Source of the DNA: Methanoregula sp. PtaB.Bin085
GTDB taxonomy: Archaea; Halobacteriota; Methanomicrobia; Methanomicrobiales; Methanospirillaceae
Assembly: GCF_002067035.1 (NCBI RefSeq)
Contig: NZ_MVQB01000027.1
Span: forward strand, 124,001 to 188,000
Length of the DNA stretch: 64,000 bases
Direction of reading: 5' to 3'
In this document: positions 36,639 through 45,144 of the stretch, one piece after another
How positions within the stretch are numbered: position 1 is the first letter of the stretch
Layout: every line of letters begins with the position of its first letter
Notes under the pieces: generated by a model
Seen by the model: the letters and a program-made list of their open reading frames with translations, nothing else
Database searches by the model: none
What the model was told of the DNA's origin: nothing
Translations under genes and position numbers: made by a program

Positions 36639-38087
36639 ATGGTTCAGCGTGACAAGGGTCAGAGAAAGAGAGCCGGCAAAGGCACTGCCGGTCCTTCGCA
36701 GGCAGAATCCATCACCGGTGTTCTTCTTCGCTATGAGACACTACTCCTGTTTGTATTCCTGTTCTTCGCGTACAACACCGTTTCCATCGTCACCGTCAGC
36801 GGCGATACGGTGCCGGCCCAGCTTCTTCCTGCAGCCATCCTGTACGATCACAGCATCTTCTTCGACGGCCCGTTCATCACGAGTGTCTTCCAGGGTCTGA
36901 TACAGACGCCTGATATCGCATACGCTTTCCCCGAAGTGAATGGCCGGATCGTCTCCTTCTTTCCCATTGTCACACCGGTTCTCGTTACTCCCCTCTATGC
37001 ATGCTCCTTCCTTCTCTCATCGCTCCTCCATGCTCCTGTAACGCCGGAACTAATCGCAGCGATTGCAAAAACCTCTGCAGCGTGCATCGCTGCTCTTTCC
37101 GGCGTCCTTCTTTACCTTTCGGCAAAAGAGCTCTTCTCGCAGAGGACTGCACTGGCAACGACCCTGGTGTATGCCTTTGCCACGAGCACCTGGTCGGTCA
37201 GCAGCCAGGCGCTCTGGCAGCATGGTATGGTCGAGCTCCTGCTCATTTCCCTCATATATGGTAGTATCCTCAACGACCGGCAGCCATCATACCTGACCGT
37301 TGCTATCATGGGGATCATATCCGGCCTGTTTGTCTTCAACCGGCCACCCGATGCCGTCCTCCTCATCCCGGTTTTTGTCTACATTGCAAAGGAGTGCCGG
37401 AACCAGATCGGTTATTACGCTGCCGGCTGCCTTGCGGGCGGCGCCCCGTTCTTCCTCTACAATATGCTGATTTTCGGCAATATCTTCGGCGGGTATATCA
37501 AAAACGCGGCAATCTTTTCGTTTGGCCCCGACGCGGTTGTCGGATTCGTCAGCCTTCTTGTTGCACCGAACCTTGGGCTCCTGGTCTTCTCCCCCGTCCT
37601 GCTCTTTTCCGTGTACGGGTATTTGAGACTGAGTACCCTGACACGACCGAAGATCCGCAACCTGCTTGCCTGGTTCGGGCCGGTCATCCTGCTCCAGATC
37701 CTTGTGTACAGCTTTTTCAGCCTGTGGATGTCATCGACTGCATTTTCCTACGGGCAGCGTTTCCTGACCGGGTTCATTCCCGTCCTTGCTTTATACATCG
37801 GAGTTGTAATCAGCGAATTCCTTGAAGGCGACCGTACTGACATAACTGCCCGTTGTGGAAAAGCATGCTTTATCATACTCGTCGCTGTCTCGTTGATCAT
37901 CCAGGCCATCGGGGTATTTTATTATCCGTTCAACCCGGTTAAAACCATGGACCGCCCGATGATCTGGGATACCGATCACATGATCATTGTGGAAAGTTAC
38001 ACCATCGGGGTCAGGACTATCAGTCAGGTCGTCATGTGGAACGTTCCGCCGCTTCCGCCGGTGTTCATTCTCCCTATGCATCATTAA
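36639..38087 (+). CDS. GT-C-like polytopic membrane protein
   Basis: A 482-residue protein with a basic N-terminal tail of 25 residues and about 10-12 TM helices. An acidic residue pair after the first helix (VTVSGDTVPAQLLPAAILYD) and the overall layout resemble GT-C (dolichyl-phosphate-sugar-dependent) glycosyltransferases such as the PMT/GT39 group. If so it would act at the external membrane face on surface proteins. Family assignment is by general pattern only. It follows the RDD gene by 62 nt. Confidence 0.65.
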   Translation: MVQRDKGQRKRAGKGTAGPSQAESITGVLLRYETLLLFVFLFFAYNTVSIVTVSGDTVPAQLLPAAILYDHSIFFDGPFITSVFQGLIQTPDIAYAFPEVNGRIVSFFPIVTPVLVTPLYACSFLLSSLLHAPVTPELIAAIAKTSAACIAALSGVLLYLSAKELFSQRTALATTLVYAFATSTWSVSSQALWQHGMVELLLISLIYGSILNDRQPSYLTVAIMGIISGLFVFNRPPDAVLLIPVFVYIAKECRNQIGYYAAGCLAGGAPFFLYNMLIFGNIFGGYIKNAAIFSFGPDAVVGFVSLLVAPNLGLLVFSPVLLFSVYGYLRLSTLTRPKIRNLLAWFGPVILLQILVYSFFSLWMSSTAFSYGQRFLTGFIPVLALYIGVVISEFLEGDRTDITARCGKACFIILVAVSLIIQAIGVFYYPFNPVKTMDRPMIWDTDHMIIVESYTIGVRTISQVVMWNVPPLPPVFILPMHH

Positions 38088-38218
38088 CCGACAGATCAAC
38101 CCGCTTTTTCTGCACCCATGATGCCGTTCCGGCCTGCAGGGCGGGATAATGACTGCAGCCCGCCGGTTCATGTGCCGCAGGGAGCAATATCCGCAGTATC
38201 CTCCCGTTGCACGCGCGG

Positions 38219-38485
38219 TTAACGGAACGGGTCGCGGTTCCTGACCTTCAGGCCGAGCAGGATGAGGATCAGGACAAACGTGATGACATTTGCCAGGATG
38301 ATCGGCATCGAGCCGGTCCAGATACCATAGGAGGTCCAGAGCAGGATCCCGAGGGCAAAGAGGAGGAGCATGGCGAGCGAGAGATCGCGTGTCTCCCCCA
38401 GCTTCCATGCACGGAGAACCTGCGGGACGAACGATATGGTTGTAAGGGCCCCTGCGATATAGCCGACAAGAACAATGGTGTCCAT
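38219..38485 (-). CDS. SemiSWEET-type PQ-loop transporter
   Basis: An 88-residue protein of three TM helices: about 5-24, 38-57 and 62-80. The PQ motif is in TISFVPQVLRAWK and the second helix shows LSLAMLLLFALGILLWTSYGI. SemiSWEETs form dimers that pass sugars across the membrane. In methanogens the substrate is unknown. It neighbours two SnoaL-like genes on the same strand, separated by 66 nt. Confidence 0.9.
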   Translation of the reverse strand: MDTIVLVGYIAGALTTISFVPQVLRAWKLGETRDLSLAMLLLFALGILLWTSYGIWTGSMPIILANVITFVLILILLGLKVRNRDPFR

Positions 38486-38551
38486 GAGGTCACTTTCAGG
38501 TATTTATCCTGCAATGATTTGAATCCGGCAGCCGTCCTTTCCCTGTACCGG

Positions 38552-38968
38552 TCAGCCGGTCGCTCCCTGCGGTGGTTCCGGTGAGAACTGGTCGGCGGCA
38601 ACCAGCCATTTCCGGCCTTCCTTCACCAGGAAGTACATGTCCCGGCCCTGCATGGTCTGCTTCACCGGCCCCATGCCAAAGGTGATCGTGAAAAAATTCG
38701 TTACAACGGCACATTTCCCGCCGGCATAGATCTGGACCTTGTGCCCGGTCTCCTTCCATTCGTGGACAACGGTTGCCTGCGCGAACTCCCGCCACCCGGC
38801 GACATATGCCTCCCTTCCTTCAAGCCGCCCGGGGGTTGTCGGCACAATGGCCACGGCCTCCGGGTGGATGTACTGCCGGAATTCTTCCTCGTGCCACCCT
38901 TCGGTCCAGCACCGGTTCATCGCATGAAGCATATCGATGATTTCCCTGCGTATCTTCTCAGAATCCAT
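38552..38968 (-). CDS. SnoaL/NTF2-like protein (copy A)
   Basis: A 138-residue NTF2-fold protein from the ATG at 38968 with AGGAGG 7 nt upstream. Pattern: MLHAMNRCWTEGWHEEEFRQYIHPEAVAIVPTTPGRLEGREAYVAGW is split over helix 1 to strand 2; the C-terminal strands show GRDMYFLVKEGRKWLVAADQFSPEP. No catalytic residues can be assigned. It is a tandem duplicate of the gene at 39029 (about 55 percent identical by eye). Confidence 0.88.
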   Translation of the reverse strand: MDSEKIRREIIDMLHAMNRCWTEGWHEEEFRQYIHPEAVAIVPTTPGRLEGREAYVAGWREFAQATVVHEWKETGHKVQIYAGGKCAVVTNFFTITFGMGPVKQTMQGRDMYFLVKEGRKWLVAADQFSPEPPQGATG

Positions 38969-39028
38969 ATTTATCCTCCTGTTGTATCTGACATTCCGTA
39001 AATTCACCTGCTGCGGGCGGCAGAGTAT

Positions 39029-39445
39029 TCATATTGATACAACATCCTCAGGTTCTGCCGAGAACTGCTGGGCGGCAACCAGCCATTTCCGACCCTCCCG
39101 GACGAGGAAGAACATGTCGCGGCCCAGCATGGTCTGTTCCCGGCCGTCCATGACAAAGGTGACCGAAAAGAGGTACGTAACAACTGATGCTTTCCCGCCG
39201 GAAAAGATGCTGACCCGGTGAGCGGTCTCCTGGCGCCGGATGACGACCGCCGTGCTGCAAAAATCCCGCCATTCAGCAACATATGCTTCTTTTCCCTCAA
39301 TCCTGCCGGGCGAATCCGGGAAGACTGCAACGATATCCGGGTGGATATACCGGCGGAATTCTTCTTCATGCCAGCCGTCCGTATAACTCCGGTTTACAGC
39401 GTTTATGGTTTTCAGAATATCCCTTGTAATGGTATTCAGGTCCAT
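39029..39445 (-). CDS. SnoaL/NTF2-like protein (copy B)
   Basis: A 138-residue paralogue of the downstream gene: AVNRSYTDGWHEEEFRRYIHP, GRIEGKEAYVAEWRDF and GRDMFFLVREGRKWLVAAQQF align without gaps. Both genes lie on the minus strand, 60 nt apart (39029 to 38968). Function unknown; small-molecule binding is typical of the fold. Confidence 0.88.
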   Translation of the reverse strand: MDLNTITRDILKTINAVNRSYTDGWHEEEFRRYIHPDIVAVFPDSPGRIEGKEAYVAEWRDFCSTAVVIRRQETAHRVSIFSGGKASVVTYLFSVTFVMDGREQTMLGRDMFFLVREGRKWLVAAQQFSAEPEDVVSI

Positions 39446-39520
39446 GAAAACACTCCATCTCCCCCTGAGAGCCGGGCAGATAAAAGGCGCGGGTATGCAG
39501 GGTGCGAAAGTAAAAAAAGT

Positions 39521-39952
39521 TCAGAATTTCACGCGGGGCGCCTCGCTCTCCCGCATGTTGTCTGCCATGGTCCAGAAATATGCCTCGCCATGGGCAATAC
39601 GGAAGATGGCAAGTTTCCCTCCCTCCGGTGCTGCGGCAAGCAGCCCCTTCACCCACGGGCGGTCGCGGAAGAGCCGTTCCCCGAGCGCCGAGTCGTTCAG
39701 GAACTCGGCCTTGCCTGTAACCCGCATCATGGTCCCCGCACCCTCGCCGGGCTTGTAGAAGCAGAGCTCCACCTTCGGGTTCTTCTTCAGCTGGCCGTAG
39801 ATCCTCTTCGGGGTTCCCGTGTGATAATAGAATCCCGTTGCATCACAGAACCACATCGCGAATGCCCGGACCCGGGGCTGGTCTCCCTCTGCTGTCGCAA
39901 TATATGTAACCGGGTTCTCGGTTGCAAACTTCGTGCATTCGGAAAAATCCAT
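39521..39952 (-). CDS. Pyridoxamine 5'-phosphate oxidase-like split-barrel flavin protein
   Basis: A 143-residue protein of the PNPOx-like split barrel: ENPVTYIATAEGDQPRVRAFAM (strands 1-2), FYYHTGTPKRIYGQLKKNPKVELCFYKPG and MMRVTGKAEFL. Members bind FMN, F420 or heme. A single-domain enzyme of this size in methanogens is usually listed as a general stress or flavin-binding protein. Start at MDFSECTKF. Confidence 0.88.
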   Translation of the reverse strand: MDFSECTKFATENPVTYIATAEGDQPRVRAFAMWFCDATGFYYHTGTPKRIYGQLKKNPKVELCFYKPGEGAGTMMRVTGKAEFLNDSALGERLFRDRPWVKGLLAAAPEGGKLAIFRIAHGEAYFWTMADNMRESEAPRVKF

Positions 39953-40092
39953 TCGATCGCCTCAGGAGACTATGGATGGGCGGGGGCGAAAAAGGTTCGG
40001 GAGATCGGATGGCAGCGGGCGGGCACCACTGTTCCGGAGGTTCTGTGACGGGAACAGGTGTGTCCGGCCGGAACCCCCGATCCGGCATTCCC

Positions 40093-40113
40093 ATTTATCC
40101 CCAATGACCCCCC
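40093..40113 (+). repeat. TTTATCCCC...GACCCCCC motif copy 1
   Basis: ATTTATCCCCAATGACCCCC plus one C. One mismatch to the copy at 40353. Confidence 0.7.
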
Positions 40114-40203
40114 GGGCATTCCGGGCACCATTGCCTGTCACAGACATACACAATTTCGTCGTGTACGTTCCATTATGCCATACAATACCGGGAGGCTGCT
40201 TAT

Positions 40204-40225
40204 GGGGGTCAGTGGGGATAAAAAT
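40204..40225 (-). repeat. TTTATCCCC...GACCCCC motif copy 2
   Basis: On the minus strand reads TTTTATCCCCACTGACCCCC. Identical to copy 3 over the TTATCCCCACTGACCCCC core. Confidence 0.7.
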
Positions 40226-40352
40226 CCCTGACCGGCCCGGCCGCGGGCCTTTCAGCCGGGTCATCTGCGGCAAAACAGCAACAGAATTCCGACGGAATAT
40301 TCCCTCCGGATCCCGGGAATCCCTTTTGACCTAGCCGGCAGGATCCTGTAAA

Positions 40353-40373
40353 ATTTATCCCCACTGACCCCCC
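40353..40373 (+). repeat. TTTATCCCC...GACCCCCC motif copy 3
   Basis: ATTTATCCCCACTGACCCCC plus one C, 140 nt before the start of the gene at 40513. The TTTAT portion may double as a promoter element. Confidence 0.7.
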
Positions 40374-40512
40374 TGCACGACCACCAAGGATTTCTCCCTT
40401 GCGCCATTTCTATAGATAATACAATCCGGCGGCCGTCCACGCAACGCCGATCCGGCGGAACCATTTTCCTGCCGGCGATGCGTGCGGGACGGCGGCATGC
40501 AGGAGGAAGACC

Positions 40513-41019
40513 ATGAGACAATTCACGCCAAAGGCCGGGACAAAGAGCGCCACCTGCACCCTGGACCGGCCGTTTCCAGATATCGGGTCATTCAATGCTG
40601 TTGTGCAGGATCTCATCGTGAGAAACCCGCTCGGCTGCACATCGTACCGGACGCCGGGGAAGCACCATCCGCCGGTTGTGAAGGTCCGCGAGCGCTACAC
40701 CGCGAAGTTCGTGTACGAGGACGGGGACAGGAAGCAGATCGGCAGTTCGTCCGAGGTGTACAACTCGGTCGAAGGGTACGAGGACGGGATCCACGCGGTC
40801 ATGGCGAACGTGGCGAATATCGCTGCTCACCGCGGGAGGGCCCGGCACGTCCCGGAAGCCGACCGCTACACCGTGATCCTGAAGTGTCACGACGAGAGTG
40901 GGGAGCTGTTCTTCCTGAGCCTGGCGCGGGACCGGATCACGGTAGCATCCTATACCGACGATGCGATCCGGAAGAATGTTGCACGGTGGACGGATCGAAT
41001 GCTGGCAGCGACCGGATGA
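40513..41019 (+). CDS. Conserved-looking protein of unknown function
   Basis: A 168-residue soluble protein preceded by an excellent ribosome site (AGGAGG 7-8 nt before the ATG). It is mixed alpha/beta with strands such as ERYTAKFVYEDGDRK and DRYTVILKCHDESGELFFLSL, and a C-terminal helix RKNVARWTDRMLAATG. No recognised motif. Codon and base use match neighbours. Not similar to adjacent genes. Confidence 0.75.
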   Translation: MRQFTPKAGTKSATCTLDRPFPDIGSFNAVVQDLIVRNPLGCTSYRTPGKHHPPVVKVRERYTAKFVYEDGDRKQIGSSSEVYNSVEGYEDGIHAVMANVANIAAHRGRARHVPEADRYTVILKCHDESGELFFLSLARDRITVASYTDDAIRKNVARWTDRMLAATG

Positions 41020-41076
41020 TTGCCCGTCCACGGGAGACTGCCCCGCTGTCCCGGTCTTTCAGCCCGATCGTATGGT

Positions 41077-41673
41077 TCAGGTCCGTGGGAACAGTTCCCG
41101 GCTCATCTCCCGCACCTCGTCAAGCCACGCTCTCCGCTGTTCCTCCGTGCTCGTGACGATAACGCCGAACATCCGGCGCCGGAAGACCGGTACGCTGCAG
41201 AACGAGAAGATGCAGTCCTTCCAGAGACGTTCGAGGGGGTCCCCGAAAGCCTCCTGCTCGCGGGCCGCAGGGGTATTGGAGGTATTGAAGACAAGCGCCG
41301 CCTTTGCCATCAGCAGCCCCTCGGGGATACCCTCTCCCGAATCCGTTTCCGCGAAACGGTATGCAACACCCGGCCGGAGAACCCGGTCGATCCAGCCTTT
41401 GAGGATCGCCGGTGGCATCCCCCACCAGTCCGGGTGAACGATCACGATCCCGTCCGCACGGGCGATCTCGTGACAGTGCAGGGCGATGTGCGGCGGGAGA
41501 GGGGCATCGCGGGCGATCTCGGAGAACGGGAGCACCGGATCGAACCGTTCCTGATACAGGTCGTGGAATGCAACGCGATGCCCTGCACTGCGGAGCGCTG
41601 CAGCTGCAGCATCGGCAATCGCGTGGTTGAAGGAGCCGGGACGGGGATGGGCAAGGATCACGGATATCTTCAT
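41077..41673 (-). CDS. NAD(P)H:quinone oxidoreductase-like flavoprotein (KefF/MdaB family)
   Basis: A 198-residue flavodoxin-fold protein: MKISVILAHPRPGSFNHAIAD is the FMN/FAD phosphate loop (given in part), ADGIVIVHPDWWGMPPAILKGWIDRVL the family hallmark WWxxPAxxKGWxDR. It likely reduces quinone-like or aromatic substrates by two electrons. The ATG at 41673 overlaps the TGA of the upstream methyltransferase gene, so the pair is coupled. Confidence 0.9.
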   Translation of the reverse strand: MKISVILAHPRPGSFNHAIADAAAAALRSAGHRVAFHDLYQERFDPVLPFSEIARDAPLPPHIALHCHEIARADGIVIVHPDWWGMPPAILKGWIDRVLRPGVAYRFAETDSGEGIPEGLLMAKAALVFNTSNTPAAREQEAFGDPLERLWKDCIFSFCSVPVFRRRMFGVIVTSTEEQRRAWLDEVREMSRELFPRT

Positions 41674-42488
41674 GGTTCCCCGTGTTTCCGCCCGGTCGCC
41701 TTGAAGAATGTGTAGCAGAAGACGCCGTCGTCTCCCGCAGTCCGGTACAGGGCGGCGATCCCCTGGTCCCATGCTTCTTTTGTCATCAGCCCGGCCTCAA
41801 CGGCTTCCTTCCCTACTCCTTCGACCATGGCGGTGAACGTCAGTTCCGTGAACCCTTTCACGAGTGCCGGGCGGGAGGAGTCGACATAGACCATCCGCGG
41901 TGAGACACTGACATCGCAAAATCCCGCGGCGGTCATGAGCGGGTAGAGCTGCCGGCCGATGAGCGCGTTGCCGCCGCCGCGGCGCTGGAGTTCCACAAGG
42001 CATTCAATGGCCCGGCGGGCATCATCGTTGTCCGGGTGGAAGTACGCAGACCCGTGGTCCCCCTCGATCACGGTAATCGTCCCGCCGTCTTTCAGGAGGG
42101 GACGGAGGTGCGCCAGAGCACGTTCGGGCTCGGCGAGATGTTCCAGGACGAAGCAGACAAAGATATGATCGAAGCTTGCCCTGCCGAACGGGAGGCTGAA
42201 GATATCTGCCTGACGGAAGGTCACGTTGGTACAACCCTGATTCCTGACGTTCTCCTCCGCCTTTTTGAGGGAGTCGGGGGAGATATCGATTGAGGTGATC
42301 TGTGCCTGCGGGCTGTTCTTTGCGAGGATGACGGTCTGGGCGCCGATGCCGCATCCGGCCTCGAGCACGCGGGAGCCGGCCGGGTAGCGGGTGTCGTGGT
42401 GGAGGAGATCCGTCAGCGTCTGGGCCTGGTCGGCGAGCCGCTCCGATTCGCGGGCGGAATAACCGTGGACGTACCTGTTCGTTGCCAT
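41670..42488 (-). CDS. SAM-dependent methyltransferase (class I)
   Basis: A protein of about 272 residues from MATNRYVHGYSARES. SAM motif I is VLEAGCGIGAQTVIL; the acidic strand is ITSIDISPDS; motif II is FDHIFVCFVLEHLAEPERAL. The C-terminal 90 residues are longer than a minimal Methyltransf_11/25 domain and may hold the substrate. The first-listed frame begins 24 codons upstream but its residues look noncoding. Partner of the flavoprotein gene by ATGA overlap. Substrate unknown. Confidence 0.9.
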   Translation of the reverse strand: MATNRYVHGYSARESERLADQAQTLTDLLHHDTRYPAGSRVLEAGCGIGAQTVILAKNSPQAQITSIDISPDSLKKAEENVRNQGCTNVTFRQADIFSLPFGRASFDHIFVCFVLEHLAEPERALAHLRPLLKDGGTITVIEGDHGSAYFHPDNDDARRAIECLVELQRRGGGNALIGRQLYPLMTAAGFCDVSVSPRMVYVDSSRPALVKGFTELTFTAMVEGVGKEAVEAGLMTKEAWDQGIAALYRTAGDDGVFCYTFFKATGRKHGEP

Positions 42489-42543
42489 AGGATCTTCAGT
42501 GCTCCCGTATGCCGGACAGGGATCGGGCCCTCCCGGCAGGTTG

Positions 42544-42588
42544 CTGTACAAAGTTGGCAATCAATGCACAAAAATGTACTGTGTACAG
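42544..42588. promoter_or_regulatory. TGTACA inverted sites between methyltransferase and CARDB-like gene
   Basis: CTGTACA at 42544-42550 and TGTACAG at 42582-42588 form a spaced dyad, with a further TGTAC at 42575. It lies between divergent genes, 56 nt from the methyltransferase start, and could be an operator. Confidence 0.4.
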
Positions 42589-42700
42589 AGTGTTCCCCAA
42601 TCCGTATAAGATACCTGCCGGTTCCCCGAACCATCAGGCAGATCGGTGAGCAGTATCACAAATTGTATAAAGAGCGGAGAAAGAGAGTGGTTGAATAACC

Positions 42701-43936
42701 ATGAGCTGGAATGCGAAATGGGGGATTCCTGCGATCGTCGCGATCATGCTGCTTTGTATACTGCCGGCGGTCGCTGAGCCGACCGTCACCGTCAGCGATT
42801 ACACGGTTACACCGCAGGTGCTCATGCCGGGGGACCTGGGAACCGTAACGGTGACGCTCAGGAATACCGCATCGAGCGCCTCCTACACGGAACGGACCGG
42901 GGCGATGTCCGACGAGAATGCCGCAACGGTGACTGTCACCGACATCAATGTCTATATCGAGAAGGCGACACTCGAGGGCAACGGTATCGTGGTCGTTGGC
43001 GAGAGTTACCAGCGTATCGGCGATCTCGGCCCGGGCCAGACTATCCCGATCACGTTCCTGATCCGCGCCCCGGCAACGAGCGGGATGTACTTCCCCGAGG
43101 TCTGGATCGATACGCGGGGAGGCAGGAGCACCCGCTATCCCGTGCCGGTCAACGTGAACACCCCCATCGCGGTTGCCCGGCTTGCCGTGATCGGGACGGC
43201 GATAACAACGCCTGCGGCAGTGAAACCCGGCGACCAGGCACAGGTCCGGCTCGATCTCTTCAACAGCGGGGCGAGCGCGGCCGACCAGGTCATCGTGCGG
43301 ATCGGCAATGCCAGCACCTCGGTCAGGCCGCGTGATTCGGAACTGTTCCACGTGCGCAGCATCCCGGCCGGGCAGCATGAACCGATCGATATCACCTTCA
43401 TTACCGACCGGAAAGCCGATCCCGGCATCGCCACGATCCCGGTGACCGTCACCTACTATGTAACCGATGGTTCGGAACGCACGGAGCATGCAACCATCAA
43501 CCTGCTGCTGCGGGGGGATGTCGAAGTGGGCATTGCTTCGATCGAAACAAGCCCGGAACGGATCGTTGCCGGCCAGCCGTTCAACCTGATCATCCGCATC
43601 GAGAACACGGGAACGGGGGACGCCAAATCCGTAACCGCGACAGTCGACCTCCCGCTCTCCGGCAGCCGCGAAGCCTTCCTTGGCAAGATCAAGCCGGGCA
43701 ACGACGCCCCGGCCCTCTTCCGTCTGGGAGGCGCTCCGCCGGGAGAGCATGCATACAACGTCACCATCCGGTATACCGACGACTGGGGAAACCACGAGGT
43801 CACGCACCCGCTCTCGCTCTCCGTAGTGCCCGCTGATTACAGCGGCATCGTCGTGGCGGTCGTTATCCTGCTGCTCCTCGCCGCCGGGGCATGGTGGGTG
43901 TTCATCAGGAAGAAACCGGTCAGGAACCATGAATGA
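42701..43936 (+). CDS. Exported CARDB/S-layer-like protein with C-terminal anchor
   Basis: A 411-residue protein with a signal peptide (residues about 8-25, ending VAEP), three beta-sandwich repeats of the COG1361/CARDB type (start points VSDYTVTPQVLMPGD, TAITTPAAVKPGDQAQ and ASIETSPERIVAGQPFN), and a C-terminal TM helix (about 378-397) followed by basic residues. External adhesion or periplasm-like adaptor role. It overlaps the MacB-type permease gene by 8 nt, giving a three-gene operon. TTGTATAAAG about 35 nt upstream may be its TATA box. Confidence 0.88.
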   Translation: MSWNAKWGIPAIVAIMLLCILPAVAEPTVTVSDYTVTPQVLMPGDLGTVTVTLRNTASSASYTERTGAMSDENAATVTVTDINVYIEKATLEGNGIVVVGESYQRIGDLGPGQTIPITFLIRAPATSGMYFPEVWIDTRGGRSTRYPVPVNVNTPIAVARLAVIGTAITTPAAVKPGDQAQVRLDLFNSGASAADQVIVRIGNASTSVRPRDSELFHVRSIPAGQHEPIDITFITDRKADPGIATIPVTVTYYVTDGSERTEHATINLLLRGDVEVGIASIETSPERIVAGQPFNLIIRIENTGTGDAKSVTATVDLPLSGSREAFLGKIKPGNDAPALFRLGGAPPGEHAYNVTIRYTDDWGNHEVTHPLSLSVVPADYSGIVVAVVILLLLAAGAWWVFIRKKPVRNHE

Positions 43937-45143
43937 AACGGTCATCCGGCTGAAGCTCTCCTTTTTTTTAGGCCTGCGGTCCCTTAGGCGCGGCAGTATC
44001 GGCAGCCTTGTCATGACGGTCGTCATCATCGGAATGGTCTTCACCAACATGATCTTTTTACCCTCCGTCATCACCGGGGCGATCAACCTCTTCGTGGAAC
44101 AGACCATCGAGTACCAGTCAGGTGATGTCCTCATCCAGCCCAAGGAGGATGTGGAGGTCATCTCTGACCTCGAGGATCTCCTTGCCCGGGTGAACCGGGC
44201 ACCGGGCGTCCTCCGGGCAGCGCCCCACAACAACATTGGCGGGGTGATGAAGTTCAAGGGCAGCCGCCTTGCCGGGAGTGTCATCGCTATCCGCCCGCGC
44301 GACGAGGTTCTGGTGACCGGCGTATCCGGAAAGATACGGGACGGAGAGTACCTTGGTGAGGGCGACACCGGGGTCATCATCATCGGTAACTACGTGGCAG
44401 GTCACAAGGACAAATCCGAAGACCTGATGCCCTCCCTCGGAGGGGTCAGGGCCGGGGATTCCATTGACGTCGAATTCACCAACGGCGTGGTCCGGACCTA
44501 CCGCGTGAAAGGCGTCTTTGAGACAAAATCATATATGGCGGACCAGTCGGTCTTCATTACGTGGGAGGAGCTCGAGAGCATCCGGGGGCAGAAGGTCGAC
44601 GAAGCCACGGAAGTCCTGGTCCGGACCGTCCCGGGAGAGGACGCGGAGGAGGTCAAGCTGAGCCTGACCGGCATGGGCATCCAGGAACAGATCAAGACGT
44701 GGCACGATTTGCTGGGGAAGGCGTTTGCGCAGGTGGTCCAGAGCTACGGGGTTATCAACAGCATCTCGACGATCGTCAGCATCGTGATCGCTATCGTGGT
44801 CATCTTCATCGTCATCATGATCAAGACCCTCAACAACCGGCGCCAGATCGGGATCCTGAAAGCGATCGGGATCCACCGGACGACCATCACGTACAGTTAT
44901 GTCTTCCAGGTAATCCTCCTCGCTATCATGGGGATCTTCTTCGGCATGCTCATCCTGTTCGCCATGGATCGCTACTTTGCCGTGTACCCGATACGGTTTC
45001 CCGACGGGGATATCCGGCCCGCGTTCACCCTCGCGGATATCGTGACGAACGCCATCCTCCTGTTCGTCTCTTCTGCCATTGCCGGTTTCATCCCGGCATG
45101 GCTGATCGCCCGCGAGGAGATCCTCACCGCGATGAGGGGGTAG
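43929..45143 (+). CDS. MacB/FtsX-type ABC permease
   Basis: A 404-residue protein with an N-terminal helix (about 21-45), an external MacB-PCD-like domain of about 230 residues, and three C-terminal helices with NNRRQIGILKAIGIHRTTI, the cytoplasmic loop typical of FtsX-type permeases. Works with the ATPase encoded 2 nt downstream. Such systems act as mechanotransmitters or lipoprotein/peptide exporters; substrate unknown. Confidence 0.92.
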   Translation: MNETVIRLKLSFFLGLRSLRRGSIGSLVMTVVIIGMVFTNMIFLPSVITGAINLFVEQTIEYQSGDVLIQPKEDVEVISDLEDLLARVNRAPGVLRAAPHNNIGGVMKFKGSRLAGSVIAIRPRDEVLVTGVSGKIRDGEYLGEGDTGVIIIGNYVAGHKDKSEDLMPSLGGVRAGDSIDVEFTNGVVRTYRVKGVFETKSYMADQSVFITWEELESIRGQKVDEATEVLVRTVPGEDAEEVKLSLTGMGIQEQIKTWHDLLGKAFAQVVQSYGVINSISTIVSIVIAIVVIFIVIMIKTLNNRRQIGILKAIGIHRTTITYSYVFQVILLAIMGIFFGMLILFAMDRYFAVYPIRFPDGDIRPAFTLADIVTNAILLFVSSAIAGFIPAWLIAREEILTAMRG

Positions 45144-45144
45144 C

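Larger units (their letters stand above)
39953..40512. other. 560-nt noncoding stretch with a thrice-repeated motif
   Basis: No convincing gene. The stretch lies between divergent genes (flavin-fold protein on minus, unknown protein on plus). It contains three copies of a 20-nt motif close to TTTATCCCCACTGACCCCC: 40093-40113, 40204-40225 (minus) and 40353-40373, listed separately. Confidence 0.6.

Noticed and set aside
42656-44383. Minus-strand ORF of 575 codons opposite the CARDB-like gene
   Set aside because: High Arg/Asp/His content, no motif, and the opposite frame shows a signal peptide, beta repeats and TM anchor.
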